A DNA stretch of 64,000 nt, from contig NZ_CP071517.1 in the NCBI RefSeq assembly GCF_016613475.2, positions 2,356,001 through 2,420,000 of the forward strand, in the 5' to 3' direction. This DNA is from Lysobacter arenosi (GTDB taxonomy: Bacteria > Pseudomonadota > Gammaproteobacteria > Xanthomonadales > Xanthomonadaceae). Under the pieces are notes generated by a model. The model did no database searches. It was not told where the DNA came from and worked only from the letters and a program-made list of their open reading frames with translations. This document shows, piece by piece, positions 37,991 through 47,618 of the stretch. A program made the translations under genes and the position numbers. The stretch's first letter is position 1. Each line of letters starts with the position of its first letter.

Positions 37991-38839
37991 ATGGATGGAC
38001 GCACGATGCAAGCCACGCGTGATGACAAACGCGGATCCACCGTGAACCTGCTCTGGACGGGCGGGTGGGACTCGACGTTCCGCTTGTTGCAGCTGTTGTT
38101 GAAGCATCGCGTTCCGGTGGTTCCTTACTACCTGGAAGATCCGACCCGGGCCTCGACGCAGATCGAGCTGCAGACCATGGTCCGCATCGGCGACCACCTG
38201 CGCGCGACCTATCCGCGTACCCGTGAGCTGCTTCAGCCTATCCGGATCGCCTCGGTCTGCGACGTCGTCGAAGACGACGAGATCAATGCCGCGCTGCGGG
38301 AGATCCGCCGGCGCATGTTCATCGGCAGCCAGTACGCGTGGCTGCCATCGTTCTGCAAGCACAACGCAATCGGCGAGATGGAACTGGGCGTGCACGTGGA
38401 CGACAAGGTGCAGGCGCTGGTACGGCCCTATGCGCTGGAGTTCGATCACCCGGACGGCTACCGCAACGTCCGCGTCGACCCCCGCCATGCCCACACGGCC
38501 GAGTTCCGCCTGTTCCGCTACTTCAGCTTTCCGCTGTTCCACATCGACAAGGTGGGCATCGACCGGCAAGCAGCGGCCGAAGGCTGGAGCGAGATCATGG
38601 ACATGACCTGGTTCTGCCACACGCCCGTGCATGGCAGGCCCTGCGGCATCTGCGCGCCGTGCCTCTACACGATCGAGGAAGGACTGGCGCGCCGCGTCCC
38701 GGCATCGCGACGGATCGTGTCGTTCTTCTATCGGCACCTCGCACTGCCGCTGAAGGCACCGCTGCGGCGCGTGCGGATGTCACTGCGCGCGGGACGAGCG
38801 GGCGGGCGCCCTCCCGCGCCGGGCGTGGGCCGCCCGTGA
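37991..38839 (+). CDS. QueC-like PP-loop ATPase (7-cyano-7-deazaguanine synthase superfamily), orphan
   Basis: The protein has 282 residues from the ATG at 37991; later ATG 38006 or GTG 38042 are possible. The PP-loop LLWTGGWDSTFRLLQ (23-29) binds ATP, and the zinc tetrad Cys209-x8-Cys218-x2-Cys221-x2-Cys224 (PCGICAPC) parallels that of QueC, which turns a carboxylate into a nitrile on 7-deazaguanine. No queD, queE or queF is nearby, so it may modify another acid or serve a different system. It is divergent from the metalloenzyme operon with a gap of about 250 bases. The C-terminal basic tail is poorly conserved-looking. Confidence 0.72.
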   Translation: MDGRTMQATRDDKRGSTVNLLWTGGWDSTFRLLQLLLKHRVPVVPYYLEDPTRASTQIELQTMVRIGDHLRATYPRTRELLQPIRIASVCDVVEDDEINAALREIRRRMFIGSQYAWLPSFCKHNAIGEMELGVHVDDKVQALVRPYALEFDHPDGYRNVRVDPRHAHTAEFRLFRYFSFPLFHIDKVGIDRQAAAEGWSEIMDMTWFCHTPVHGRPCGICAPCLYTIEEGLARRVPASRRIVSFFYRHLALPLKAPLRRVRMSLRAGRAGGRPPAPGVGRP

Positions 38840-38843
38840 AGCC

Positions 38844-39476
38844 TCAGGGCGAGGTCGTGCTCGCCTTAGGCAGCTGCGCCAGGGTCTTCGTGGCCACCGT
38901 GTCGAGATTGACCGACGGCCCCTTGCTGGCGCGCACGGAACCGCGATAGAGCGCGCGCCACAGCACGCGGATGTCAGCTGGCTGCAGCACTTCCACCAGC
39001 AGCCCGCCTTCGACCATCGACTTGGTATCCAGCTTCACCGCCGGCACGCCGTTGACGCCCTGGGTGACGATCTGCGAACAGCCACCGGCCTTGCACTCGA
39101 CACCGGCCTCATTGGCGCTGGCCAGTCCGGTGTCGCGGACCAGCGTTTCCTCGCTGTCGCGCACGCCGACGCGGTAGGCCACGGCAATGTCGGCCTGGCG
39201 CAGGTCGTTGGTACGCCGGTAACCCTTGGCCGCGAGCGCCTTGTCCAAAGCCGCCTGCAGCCTCGCGCGCAGCTTCGGGTCCTGCACGCGCTTGTCGAAT
39301 TCCGCCGCCAGCTGGGGCGGCATGTCGACCCAGGCGTAGCGATTGCCCGGCATCGAGGTCGCCGGCTTGGACACCTGCACCTGGGCATCGGGTTGGCTCG
39401 CATGCACCGCCGGTGCAGCCGGTGCGAGGAAGGCCACCAGAGCACAGCAAAGCAGGCACGACTGCAGACGATTCAT
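38844..39476 (-). CDS. Exported DUF4136-type protein
   Basis: The protein has 210 residues with a signal peptide (LLCCALVAFLAPAAPAVHA). The body contains LQAALDKALAAKGYRRTNDLRQADI, read here as helix then strand (only part of the domain is quoted), matching the DUF4136 envelope family of unknown role. Two cysteines (ECKAGGC) may form a disulphide. It is convergent with the QueC-like gene, 4 bases between stops. Confidence 0.72.
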   Translation of the reverse strand: MNRLQSCLLCCALVAFLAPAAPAVHASQPDAQVQVSKPATSMPGNRYAWVDMPPQLAAEFDKRVQDPKLRARLQAALDKALAAKGYRRTNDLRQADIAVAYRVGVRDSEETLVRDTGLASANEAGVECKAGGCSQIVTQGVNGVPAVKLDTKSMVEGGLLVEVLQPADIRVLWRALYRGSVRASKGPSVNLDTVATKTLAQLPKASTTSP

Positions 39477-39668
39477 GGGCGGCGCTCCGACTCTAGGGAT
39501 GTGAACCAGGGATGTGACCTTCGACCCAATCGTCGTGTCAGCGCATGTGAAACAGACGTGATGGCAAATGCGCGCTCTGCCCCGTTCACGACACCATCAC
39601 CGGCGCGGGCGACGCTACTCGCCGGGGACGAATAGCGTCGTTGCATCCACCGCAGAGGCCGGCATCGC

Positions 39669-40028
39669 ATGAACCTTTCACCGAGAAGCCTGTTCCTTGC
39701 CATGCTGGCCATCGCCGTCAGTGGTTGCGGCGACCAGTGCAGGAACGAGCCGGTCACCATCGTGCCATCGCCTTCCGGTGCGAGCCGCGCCGTCGTGTTC
39801 CATCGCAACTGCGGGGCGACAACGGAAATCAACACGCAGGTCGCCGTATTGCCGCGTAGTGCGCAGCAACCCAACATCCCCGGCAACGCCCTGATCCTCA
39901 GTGGTGACGTGCCGTTGAAGGTGCGATGGGATTCGGAGACGGCGCTGACCGTGTCCGGACTGGGTAGTGCGCGGGTGTTCAAACAAAGCCCGGCGGCGGC
40001 GGATGTAGCGATCACCTACGAGAAGTAG
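39669..40028 (+). CDS. Small putative lipoprotein
   Basis: The protein has 119 residues with a lipobox VSGC (Cys20). The mature part includes [22 protein letters not shown] and a C-terminal beta-rich half; Cys25-Cys48 spacing suits a disulphide. This pattern is seen in uncharacterised envelope proteins. It lies 13 bases before mntP and may be cotranscribed. Confidence 0.65.
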   Translation: MNLSPRSLFLAMLAIAVSGCGDQCRNEPVTIVPSPSGASRAVVFHRNCGATTEINTQVAVLPRSAQQPNIPGNALILSGDVPLKVRWDSETALTVSGLGSARVFKQSPAAADVAITYEK

Positions 40029-40041
40029 GACTGCCCCGTCG

Positions 40042-40623
40042 ATGAACCCGATATCCATCGTCCTGCTCGGCCTGGCCATGTCCACCGATGCCTTCGCCGC
40101 AGCCCTTGGTAAAGGCGCCGGCATGCTCAGGCCGCAATGGCCGGAAGCGCTGCGGATCGGACTGATATTCGGCGTGGTGGAAGGCCTCACGCCCATCGTT
40201 GGCTGGTTGCTGGGCTCGGCAGCCTCTCGCCATATCGAGCAGTGGGACCACTGGATCGCCTTCGGAATGCTCGGAGCGCTGGGTCTGCACATGATCTACA
40301 AGGCCGTCACCGACGATGGCGACGCCGAAGGATCAGTCGCCGGACAAGGCAGGGCCGGGATGTGGTCGCTGGCCCTCACCGGCCTGGCGACCAGCATCGA
40401 TGCGATGGCCGTCGGCGTCGGCCTGGCTTTCGTCGACGTGAACATCCTGGTCGTCGCCGTCGTGATCGCGCTGTGCACGTTCACCATGGTCACGCTGGGG
40501 ATCATGGCGGGACGGGCGCTGGGCACGTTGATCGGAAAGCGCGCCGAGATGGTCGGTGGCGTGATCCTGATCCTGGTGGGCGCGACGATCCTCTACGAGC
40601 ACCTGCATGCGGCTCCCGCCTGA
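40042..40623 (+). CDS. mntP: Manganese efflux pump MntP
   Basis: The protein has 193 residues and six membrane helices in two halves. The repeated acidic motifs [15 protein letters not shown] and [15 protein letters not shown] are the hallmark of MntP and supply its metal-binding Asp residues. It exports Mn2+ from the cytoplasm. No yybP-ykoY riboswitch was found directly upstream, unlike the TerC gene at 51.7 kb. The start is 13 bases after the lipoprotein stop. Confidence 0.93.
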   Translation: MNPISIVLLGLAMSTDAFAAALGKGAGMLRPQWPEALRIGLIFGVVEGLTPIVGWLLGSAASRHIEQWDHWIAFGMLGALGLHMIYKAVTDDGDAEGSVAGQGRAGMWSLALTGLATSIDAMAVGVGLAFVDVNILVVAVVIALCTFTMVTLGIMAGRALGTLIGKRAEMVGGVILILVGATILYEHLHAAPA

Positions 40624-40648
40624 TCGCGCTCCTGCACGCGACGTTTGA

Positions 40649-41104
40649 TCAGGGACGGACGCGAACGCCGTAACCGGATTTCATTTCCTCGAGGTCGAGG
40701 TTGCCGTCGCTGTTGCGGTCGAGCCAGCCGAAGCGCATTTCCAGGGCGCGACGAAGTTCGTTGTCGTTGAGTTCGCCGTCGCTGTCGAGATCGGCAATGA
40801 TGAGCCGGTCGGCGATCGGCACGCCGGGCGCCTGCGGTCCCAGGATCGCCTCCAGCTCACTGGGGGAGATCAGTGAGTTGTGGTCGCGGTCGGCGGTTTC
40901 GAAGGCGATGTCACTGTCGTACTCGTACTTGCTCAGGACACCGTCGCGATTGACGTCAAGGTACTCGAAGCGGGCCTCCGCGCCCTGCGGGAGCGCCTGC
41001 GTTGCAGTCCCGGGCGCGTCGCACAGGCCCGGACCTGCGATTCCCAGGCCGAGCGTGAGTACGGACAAGCGCAGCAGGCAGGCGGCGGTCGTGGCGGCGG
41101 TCAT
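40649..41104 (-). CDS. Exported EF-hand calcium-binding protein
   Basis: The protein has 151 residues from the ATG at 41104 (GGGGGA 7 bases upstream) with a signal peptide. Four EF-hand loops can be read: DVNRDGVLSKYE, DRDHNSLISPSE, DLDSDGELNDNE and DRNSDGNLDLEE. The second has Asn-Ser in place of Asp-Gly and may bind weakly. Such small periplasmic EF-hand proteins are common in xanthomonads; partner unknown. It is convergent with mntP. Confidence 0.85.
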   Translation of the reverse strand: MTAATTAACLLRLSVLTLGLGIAGPGLCDAPGTATQALPQGAEARFEYLDVNRDGVLSKYEYDSDIAFETADRDHNSLISPSELEAILGPQAPGVPIADRLIIADLDSDGELNDNELRRALEMRFGWLDRNSDGNLDLEEMKSGYGVRVRP

Positions 41105-41326
41105 GGTGGAGTCCCCCGGAGTGATGAGCACAAGCTCATGCAACGGTGGCGAGACCCGGAAGCGGACAGCCGGCCGGCGCATTGTTGCGCCCGGGGCAAC
41201 ACCGGGTGGAGGCGGCCGGGCCTACCGCTGCAACTGGACCGGCCCTACCGTGTCCCCGGGAGGAGGCGCATTTCCGTGCCTTGTTGGCCGGCGCCGGCAC
41301 GATCGCCGGCGTGCGCGATTCGGGAT

Positions 41327-42943
41327 ATGAGCTCGTCGCAGTCGACTGCCGGATCATCGTGCGACAGTGCCGGCACGCCGGCGCCTGCGTCCCTGGACGC
41401 GTGTGCCGCCAACGCGCTCGAATCGGCACGCCACTGGGCCAGTCGAGCCGGGCAAGCAGGTCACCGTGCGTTGCCGGCGTGGCTGCAGTGCGCCACCGAC
41501 GCTTACCGCGCGCTGCACACCGACGACCCCTCGCGCGCCGATGCAGCGGCGACATTGGCGACACAGGCGACCGCCGAACTGCTGTCGCGCTTGCTGCAAC
41601 AGCATCCGCACGGCTGGTCGCCCGGCCTGCTGCAGGTGGACGGCATCCGTCTGCAGGTCGAGTTTCGCCAGGTATCGCCCTGGCTTGTGCCGCCAGTGCG
41701 GATCAGGCTCGCCCGCGACGTGCCGATGGATGCTTTCGGTGGTGAACGCTTCGCTCGCCCGGGGTTCGGTGTGCCCGTGGCGGCGCTGTCCCGTCGCCAT
41801 GACGACGAGCCATACGGCCGGCTGCAACCTCTCTTCGGCGCATTCCGGAACCTCACGGCCTGGATCGAACCGGACCCCGCGCAGAGCGATGCGCCGCCGA
41901 TCCTGGTGTTCGCCGACCCGCAGAAGATCGGCGCCATTGCCATTGGTCCTCATCGGCGCCAGCTCGCCAGCGACACCTCGGCCGCCTATGCCTGGGCCAT
42001 GCGAATCTCGAAGCTGGCGCGCACCGGGCTGTGGGGCCTGCTCGGTGGAGAGGCGATCGAGCATCGCGCAGGCTTGTACCTGCTCGAGGACTACGATCCG
42101 GACAAGCGGCCGCTGGTGATGATCCATGGACTGGGCAGCATTCCCCTGATCTGGGCGCATCTGTCCAACGCCGTGTGGGGCATGGACGAGCTTCGTGCCC
42201 GATACCAGATCTGGCAGGTGATCTACCCGACCGACGAGCCGCTGTTGGTGACCCGCTCACGGATACAGGGTTACCTGGACGCCGCCTGGCAAATGCTCGA
42301 TCCGGACGGCGATGCCCCTGCCCGCTCGGGTGCGGTGCTGGTCGGCCACAGCCTCGGTGGCGTGATTGCACGACTGCTGTGCGTGGATAGCGGCGATGCG
42401 CTGTGGAACGCCGCCTTCCTGGTTCCGCCCGGGTCGCTCGATGCCAGCGTCGAAGATCTGCAAGTCATACGGCGGCTCTTCTCCTTCCATTCCTATCCCG
42501 GCATCGCGCGCGCGGTGTTCCTGGCCGCGCCGCATCGCGGCAGCCCCAGCGCCGCAACGCCACTGGGACAGGTCACGCGCGCCCTGGTCGGTCGACGCAC
42601 GGCCGAAGTGCATGCCCTGCAGCGCATTGCCATGGCCAACCCGGAAGCGATCCGGCCGGAGTTGCTGCACACCTTCCAGCAGGGCTGGATCAACAGCATC
42701 GCCACGCTGCAGTCCGAGCAACCGGTCCGGCGGGCAACCGAATCGCTGCTGCCACCCGCGGGCATCAGCTTCCACACCATTGCCGGCGTGCAGCCGGGCC
42801 GCCGGCAGCAGACCGACGGCGTCGTGCCGCTCGACAGCGCGCAGATTCCCGGCGCCGCCTCGTGCCTGGTGGTCGAAGACGGACATCGCCTGCATGACAA
42901 CCCGCAGGTGGTTGCAGAAGTCCTGCGAATCCTTCGCCTGTGA
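41327..42943 (+). CDS. Alpha/beta hydrolase (lipase-like)
   Basis: The protein has about 538 residues. The C-terminal hydrolase core has the oxyanion segment PLVMIHGLGS, nucleophile elbow VLVGHSLGGV, Asp in QTDGVVPLDS and His in EDGHRLHDN, a full Ser-Asp-His triad. The first 250 residues show no recognised domain. The start is uncertain: ATG 41327 lacks a good ribosome site and codon use suggests coding may begin elsewhere. The stop overlaps the possible first start of the phospholipase D gene, so the pair probably acts on lipids together. Confidence 0.75.
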   Translation: MSSSQSTAGSSCDSAGTPAPASLDACAANALESARHWASRAGQAGHRALPAWLQCATDAYRALHTDDPSRADAAATLATQATAELLSRLLQQHPHGWSPGLLQVDGIRLQVEFRQVSPWLVPPVRIRLARDVPMDAFGGERFARPGFGVPVAALSRRHDDEPYGRLQPLFGAFRNLTAWIEPDPAQSDAPPILVFADPQKIGAIAIGPHRRQLASDTSAAYAWAMRISKLARTGLWGLLGGEAIEHRAGLYLLEDYDPDKRPLVMIHGLGSIPLIWAHLSNAVWGMDELRARYQIWQVIYPTDEPLLVTRSRIQGYLDAAWQMLDPDGDAPARSGAVLVGHSLGGVIARLLCVDSGDALWNAAFLVPPGSLDASVEDLQVIRRLFSFHSYPGIARAVFLAAPHRGSPSAATPLGQVTRALVGRRTAEVHALQRIAMANPEAIRPELLHTFQQGWINSIATLQSEQPVRRATESLLPPAGISFHTIAGVQPGRRQQTDGVVPLDSAQIPGAASCLVVEDGHRLHDNPQVVAEVLRILRL

Positions 42944-43014
42944 TGGGCCAACGGACGCCTGCTGGCCAGGCTCGCCCTCACATGCCGCCCACTGCCAACG
43001 CCCCGGAGAAACCG

Positions 43015-44562
43015 ATGTGGCCCTGGTTTGCCGTTGCATTCTTGCTGCTGCTCGCGCTCATCGGCGCCAGCCTGCTGCTCGTCAACCACCTCGCCCCACC
43101 GGCAACCGGCAGGCCCAGCCATACCCTGCCCCTGCAGGCGGCGCAGACCGACATCGACCGCGAGCTGTCGCCGCTGCTGGCTGCCCATCCCGGCAAGACC
43201 GGCACGGTCGTGCTGACCGATGGCGTCGACGCCTACGCCGCGCGCGCGGTGTCGGCGCGCAAGGCCGGTCGCAGCCTCGACCTGCAGTACTTCATCTGGC
43301 ACAACGACCTGTCCGGGCGAATGCTCGCCAGCGAAGTCCACGCTGCCGCCGAGCGCGGTGTGCGCGTGCGCATCCTGCTCGACGACATGAATGCCGCAGG
43401 CCTCGATCCGCACTTGCTGGCCATGGACGCCCATCCCGGCATCGAGTTGCGGGTCTATAACCCGTTCCGCAACCGCGCCGGTCCCGGCCGCGCCTTCGAA
43501 CTGCTGCGGCGACTGTTCAGCATGAACCACCGCATGCACAACAAGGCCTGGATCGCAGACGGCCGCGTTGCCGTCATCGGCGGTCGCAACATCGGCGAGC
43601 GCTACTTCGGCGCCGCGACCGAGGTCAACTTCCGCGATCTCGACCTGCTGCTGCTCGGACCGGCCTCCGGGCAGGCGAGCGCGCTCTTCGACCGCTATTG
43701 GAACAGTGCAGCCGCGGTGCCGATCGCCACCCTTGGCGCACAGGCGCCGGAGGCATTGCGCAACCTGCTGGACGAAGTCCATCGCGATGCGCGCAGCGAA
43801 CGCGCCAGGCGATACCTCGATCGCGTCGCCGACTCGCAGCTGGTGCGCGACTACTACCAGCATGCGCTCAGTCCGCACTGGAGCGTCGGGATTGAAGTCT
43901 TTGCCGACCCACCGATCAAATGGAGAAGCGACGACCGCGAACAGTGGCTGGTGGGGCACCTGGTGCCAATGATCTCCGCGGCACGCAGCAAGGTGATGGT
44001 GATTTCGCCGTACTTCGTTCCGGGCAATGATGGCGCGGCCATGCTCGCCGCCCTGACTGGACGCGGAGTCAGAGTCGGCGTCGTCACCAACTCGCTGGCG
44101 GCCACCGATGTCTACCCCGTGCACAGCGGCTACGCCGGTTACAGGGAACGACTGCTCCTGCATGGGGTCGACCTCTACGAACTGCGCTCGCAAGTGCATG
44201 CGAAAGAGATGCCGCGCGTGGTTCGCCAGGGCGTCAGCCTGCACACCAAGGCGCTGGTGCTCGACGATGCGCGCGGCTTCGTCGGATCGTTCAACGTCGA
44301 CCCGCGCTCGAAGAACCTCAATACCGAGATGGGCGTGCTGTTCGACGACCCGGTCATCGCCACACAGGTTCGCGACGAGTACCTGCGCCTGACTTCTCCC
44401 GCCATGAGCTACTGGGTGTATCGAAACCGGCAGGGGGAGCTTCGCTGGCTCGATCGCACACAGCCCGAACCGGTGGAGATCGAGCACGAGCCCGACGCGG
44501 ACTGGTGGATGCGGGCCGTCGCGTGGGCCTCGGGCTGGTTGCCGATCGAGTCGCAGCTTTAG
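43015..44562 (+). CDS. Phospholipase D / cardiolipin synthase family protein (ClsC-like)
   Basis: The protein has 515 residues from the ATG at 43015, which has GGAG 6 bases upstream; in-frame starts at 42940-42982 also exist and would overlap the upstream gene. One N-terminal membrane helix (FAVAFLLLLALIGASLLL) is followed by two HKD motifs, HNKAWIADGRVAVIGG and HTKALVLDDARGFVGS. Each contributes the His-Lys-Asp of the phosphatidyltransferase site. The separation and tail (GVLFDDPVIATQV) match ClsC-type cardiolipin synthases, although a phospholipase role is possible. Confidence 0.85.
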   Translation: MWPWFAVAFLLLLALIGASLLLVNHLAPPATGRPSHTLPLQAAQTDIDRELSPLLAAHPGKTGTVVLTDGVDAYAARAVSARKAGRSLDLQYFIWHNDLSGRMLASEVHAAAERGVRVRILLDDMNAAGLDPHLLAMDAHPGIELRVYNPFRNRAGPGRAFELLRRLFSMNHRMHNKAWIADGRVAVIGGRNIGERYFGAATEVNFRDLDLLLLGPASGQASALFDRYWNSAAAVPIATLGAQAPEALRNLLDEVHRDARSERARRYLDRVADSQLVRDYYQHALSPHWSVGIEVFADPPIKWRSDDREQWLVGHLVPMISAARSKVMVISPYFVPGNDGAAMLAALTGRGVRVGVVTNSLAATDVYPVHSGYAGYRERLLLHGVDLYELRSQVHAKEMPRVVRQGVSLHTKALVLDDARGFVGSFNVDPRSKNLNTEMGVLFDDPVIATQVRDEYLRLTSPAMSYWVYRNRQGELRWLDRTQPEPVEIEHEPDADWWMRAVAWASGWLPIESQL

Positions 44563-44643
44563 GTTGGGCTTGTCGAATCCGGGTCCGGTCGTTCGTCTGT
44601 ATCGTGAAGCCGGACGACCGGCATTCCACACCGGAGCGATTCA

Positions 44644-45288
44644 ATGATCCCGACCATTACCGCCTTTGATCGCTCGCCTGACGGCGGCAAGGGGCTGGCG
44701 CGAGATACGCGCGTGCGCTGGGCGTTCGAGGAAGTCGGCCAGCCCTATGAGGTCCGCCCTGTTTCCATGCAGGCGATGAAGGAGCCGGCGCACCTGGCGC
44801 TTCATCCTTTCGGCCAGATTCCGACCTACGAGGAAGGCGACCTGGTGCTGTTCGAGACCGGATCGATCGTGCTCCACATCGCGCAGCGCCATAAGGGCCT
44901 GCTGCCGGACGATGGCGATGCCCGGGCGCGCGCGATCACGTGGATGTTCGCCGCGGTCAATACCGTCGAGCCGCCAATCCTCGAACTGACCAACGCCAGG
45001 CTGCTGGAACGCGACAAGCCGTGGAACAAGGAGCGCCTGCCGCTGGTCGAGGACCGTGTACGCGAACGGCTGGGACCGCTTTCCGATCGCCTCGGCAATG
45101 CCGACTGGCTCGATGGCGCTTTCAGCGCGGGCGATCTGATGATGGTGTCCGTGCTGATCCGACTGAAGCGATCGGGCATCGTCGACGAGTACCCGAACCT
45201 GTCCGCCTACGTCGCTCGTGGCGAAGCGCGACCGGCGTACAAGCGCGCATATGCCGCACAGGCTGCGGCTTTCAAGGGTGATGCGTGA
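44644..45288 (+). CDS. Glutathione S-transferase family protein
   Basis: The protein has 214 residues. The thioredoxin-like half contains HPFGQIPTYEEGDLVLFETGSI with the conserved cis-Pro and Glu-Thr/Ser glutathione contacts, and the helical half ends near FSAGDLMMVSV, the usual N-capping-box region. GGAG lies 7 bases before the ATG. The substrate is unknown. The gene stands alone. Confidence 0.87.
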   Translation: MIPTITAFDRSPDGGKGLARDTRVRWAFEEVGQPYEVRPVSMQAMKEPAHLALHPFGQIPTYEEGDLVLFETGSIVLHIAQRHKGLLPDDGDARARAITWMFAAVNTVEPPILELTNARLLERDKPWNKERLPLVEDRVRERLGPLSDRLGNADWLDGAFSAGDLMMVSVLIRLKRSGIVDEYPNLSAYVARGEARPAYKRAYAAQAAAFKGDA

Positions 45289-45336
45289 TCGAGAACCCGG
45301 CCGCTGCTTCGGCCAGGTCCTTCAATGGCAGCAGGA

Positions 45337-45831
45337 TCAATGCGGGCCGAGTCGCGGCCCCTCCGGCTGTGGCGGCGGCGAAGTCGTGCGCAGCAGGCTT
45401 TCAAGATTGCGTACGCCGCGCATCGACGAGACCTCGCGCAGCAGGTCCTCGAACTCCTCCTCGGCCACCGCGCCCTTGAGCTGCACCCATCCGTCGTGCA
45501 CATGCACTTCAACATCGTGCGGGTGACCCACCACGCGCCCGAGCCGGGCGCGGATGCGGTCGTGCAGCCTGTCGTCGTCGAGCAGCTCGGTGGACAGGCT
45601 GGCGCGTCCGCGCGCGGCGACGCCCTTGAGGCGATGCGCCGCGCGTTTGGCCTTGCCGCGCACGTAGTGCCCGGCGTCGTTGCCCAGCGACGCCCCGCGG
45701 TCGCGAATCAGCGCGCGACGCCTGCGCCCGGTGTTGGGGTCCATCAGGTACATCGCCAGCGCACCGGCGGCAAAAGCCAGGGCGACGCCGTACAGCGTCT
45801 TCAGGGTGCTATGCGCGGTTGATTCATGCAT
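45337..45831 (-). CDS. Membrane-anchored BON-domain protein
   Basis: The protein has 164 residues from the ATG at 45831. A membrane helix (TLYGVALAFAAGALAMYLM) precedes DPNTGRRRRALIRD, then a BON domain at about 85-150 (VEVHVHDGWVQLKGAV). BON domains bind phospholipid or other envelope ligands and occur in osmotic-stress proteins. Convergent with the GST gene. Confidence 0.8.
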   Translation of the reverse strand: MHESTAHSTLKTLYGVALAFAAGALAMYLMDPNTGRRRRALIRDRGASLGNDAGHYVRGKAKRAAHRLKGVAARGRASLSTELLDDDRLHDRIRARLGRVVGHPHDVEVHVHDGWVQLKGAVAEEEFEDLLREVSSMRGVRNLESLLRTTSPPPQPEGPRLGPH

Positions 45832-45926
45832 GGGGCATCTCCACTCGACTTCGCGTGAACAGTGATGCTGCCAAACCTGTTGCAAACGAAGCGCGAAGAA
45901 ATGGCCATGGTTGGCTTAACCGGCGA

Positions 45927-47543
45927 TCAGGGCGCTCCTTGTCGACGGCACTGGCGACCCGTGCACGCTGGCTCCTGATCTGCAACGCCGGAGGCCGGCG
46001 CCGATGCAGGGCGGGCGCCGGAAGCGCCGTACGAGATCGAGAGGCCGACGCTGTTGGCGCGGGTGGAGTTGCCGCCCTGCTCGTGACCGACCAGCAGCGT
46101 GAACAGCCAGCCGGCGCGCAGGCGTACATCCATGCCCGCGCCGATCGCGAACAGATCGTCGTAGTAGCTGCGCAGGCGCAGGCCGTAGTCGCTCGATACC
46201 GGCTGCTGCGAATAGTTGATGCGCGCCAGCCCCTGGTTCTCCAGCGCCTGGGTGTACTCCACGGTCCAGAAGGGACGGTAGCGTGCATTCAAACCGGCGA
46301 ACTCGTAGCTGCCTTCCATGCCCACGGCCAGCGAGGTGTTCTGCACCGTCTGCTCGCGGTAGCTGAGGTCATAGATGCCCAGTCCGCCTTCCTGGTACGG
46401 GTCGAGCGTCGTCCGGCTGCCGTCGAGGCGACCGTAGCCTGTCAACGCGAGTCCGCGGGTGTTGCGGTGCTCGTAGCCGAAGCTCACCGATCCGAAGAAC
46501 TGATCACCGTCGCGTCGTGCATTGGCAGCGCGTCCGGCCGCCTCGCTCCAGCGAACCAGGTCGAAGTCGAGCTGGCCGTAGGCCAGCATGCCGTCGACGA
46601 AGAGGTGTTCGCCGGCGCCCCACAAACCGTACACGCTGAGCGAACGCTGGTCGGCGTTCACGCTCGATGCGGAACCGACGGCATCGCTGTCGTGCGTGGC
46701 CATGCTGCCTGCGAGGCCGATCAACGCATGATCGCCCAGCGCCCGATCGGCGCCGAAGCTGACACCGTCGGTCTGGAAGTCGTAACGACGCCCTTCACCG
46801 CTCTTGCCGAAGTTGACGGTGCCCGCCATCCACATGCCCCAGCCATTGCCCAGCATCGGCCAACGGCCACCGACTGCCTGGCCAACGGGCAGCGCCATGC
46901 CTGGCGAACCGGTTTGGCCGGCATAGGCCAACGACAGCGATGTGCTGGAGGCGTTGTCACCGTTGCGCACCTGGCGCAGGCGTCCGCGGATGTTGCCCTG
47001 CTGTACGGCGGCGAAGCGAACGCTGGCATCCACCTGCGCCTGCAGTCCGCCGACCACGTCCGCGTCCCGCGTCGGATCGGGGCGATCGACGACCTGCAGG
47101 CGCATCTGCACCGAGCCCGCGGTGAAGTTGCCCGCGGCGGCCTGGGTGGCGGTCAGCACCGCAACACCGGCACCGACCACGGTCACGGTGCGGCCATTGA
47201 CTGTGGCCACCTGCGTGTTGTCGCTGCTGTAGGTGAAGGCGCCGCTGCTGTCGCTCTGCGGTTCGGGCAGGTCGAAACTCGGCTCGCCGTACACCTTGTG
47301 CAGCTCGTCGACCCACTGCAGCGTCGGCACGGCGGCGGCGATGGTCACCTCCAGGGTGACTTGCGCAGCCGCCTGGTAGTTGCCATCGCCGGCCTGGTTC
47401 GCGGTCAGCGCGCACAGGCCCGACGACAGCATCGCCACGCTCGCGCCGGTGACCTGGCAGACCGCAGGCGTCGTGGTGGCAAACACCACGGCGTTGCCGG
47501 AAGCACCGCCCGTCGCCGACAGCGCGAAGTGGCCATTGCGCAC
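45927..47543 (-). CDS. C-terminal half of the split autotransporter: Ig-like repeat and outer-membrane barrel
   Basis: This 538-residue stretch is in the same frame as the gene at 47619-51242 and separated from it only by one TAG. It holds the rest of the Ig-like repeats (GDGNYQAAAQVTLEVTIAA, QAAAGNFTAGSVQMRLQV) and a C-terminal autotransporter beta-barrel. The open frame can be read from 47618 down; as a separate gene it has only a GTG at 47543 and no signal peptide, so it could not reach the outer membrane alone. It is best seen as the barrel portion of an interrupted protein. Confidence 0.75.
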   Translation of the reverse strand: MRNGHFALSATGGASGNAVVFATTTPAVCQVTGASVAMLSSGLCALTANQAGDGNYQAAAQVTLEVTIAAAVPTLQWVDELHKVYGEPSFDLPEPQSDSSGAFTYSSDNTQVATVNGRTVTVVGAGVAVLTATQAAAGNFTAGSVQMRLQVVDRPDPTRDADVVGGLQAQVDASVRFAAVQQGNIRGRLRQVRNGDNASSTSLSLAYAGQTGSPGMALPVGQAVGGRWPMLGNGWGMWMAGTVNFGKSGEGRRYDFQTDGVSFGADRALGDHALIGLAGSMATHDSDAVGSASSVNADQRSLSVYGLWGAGEHLFVDGMLAYGQLDFDLVRWSEAAGRAANARRDGDQFFGSVSFGYEHRNTRGLALTGYGRLDGSRTTLDPYQEGGLGIYDLSYREQTVQNTSLAVGMEGSYEFAGLNARYRPFWTVEYTQALENQGLARINYSQQPVSSDYGLRLRSYYDDLFAIGAGMDVRLRAGWLFTLLVGHEQGGNSTRANSVGLSISYGASGARPASAPASGVADQEPACTGRQCRRQGAP

Positions 47544-47618
47544 ATAGACCGGCGCCTCCGGATTGGCGGCAAAACCGCTGATGACCTGCGTGGCCTGGGC
47601 TATCTGCAGGTCGAATGC

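Noticed and set aside
40029..40041. A yybP-ykoY riboswitch before mntP
   Set aside because: Only 13 bases separate mntP from the upstream lipoprotein gene, and the conserved riboswitch segments are not seen before it.
41146..41400. A frameshift joining the LLAGAGTIAG-like frame to the alpha/beta hydrolase
   Set aside because: It could hint at a lost signal peptide, but there is no ribosome site or lipobox cysteine and codon use does not support it clearly.
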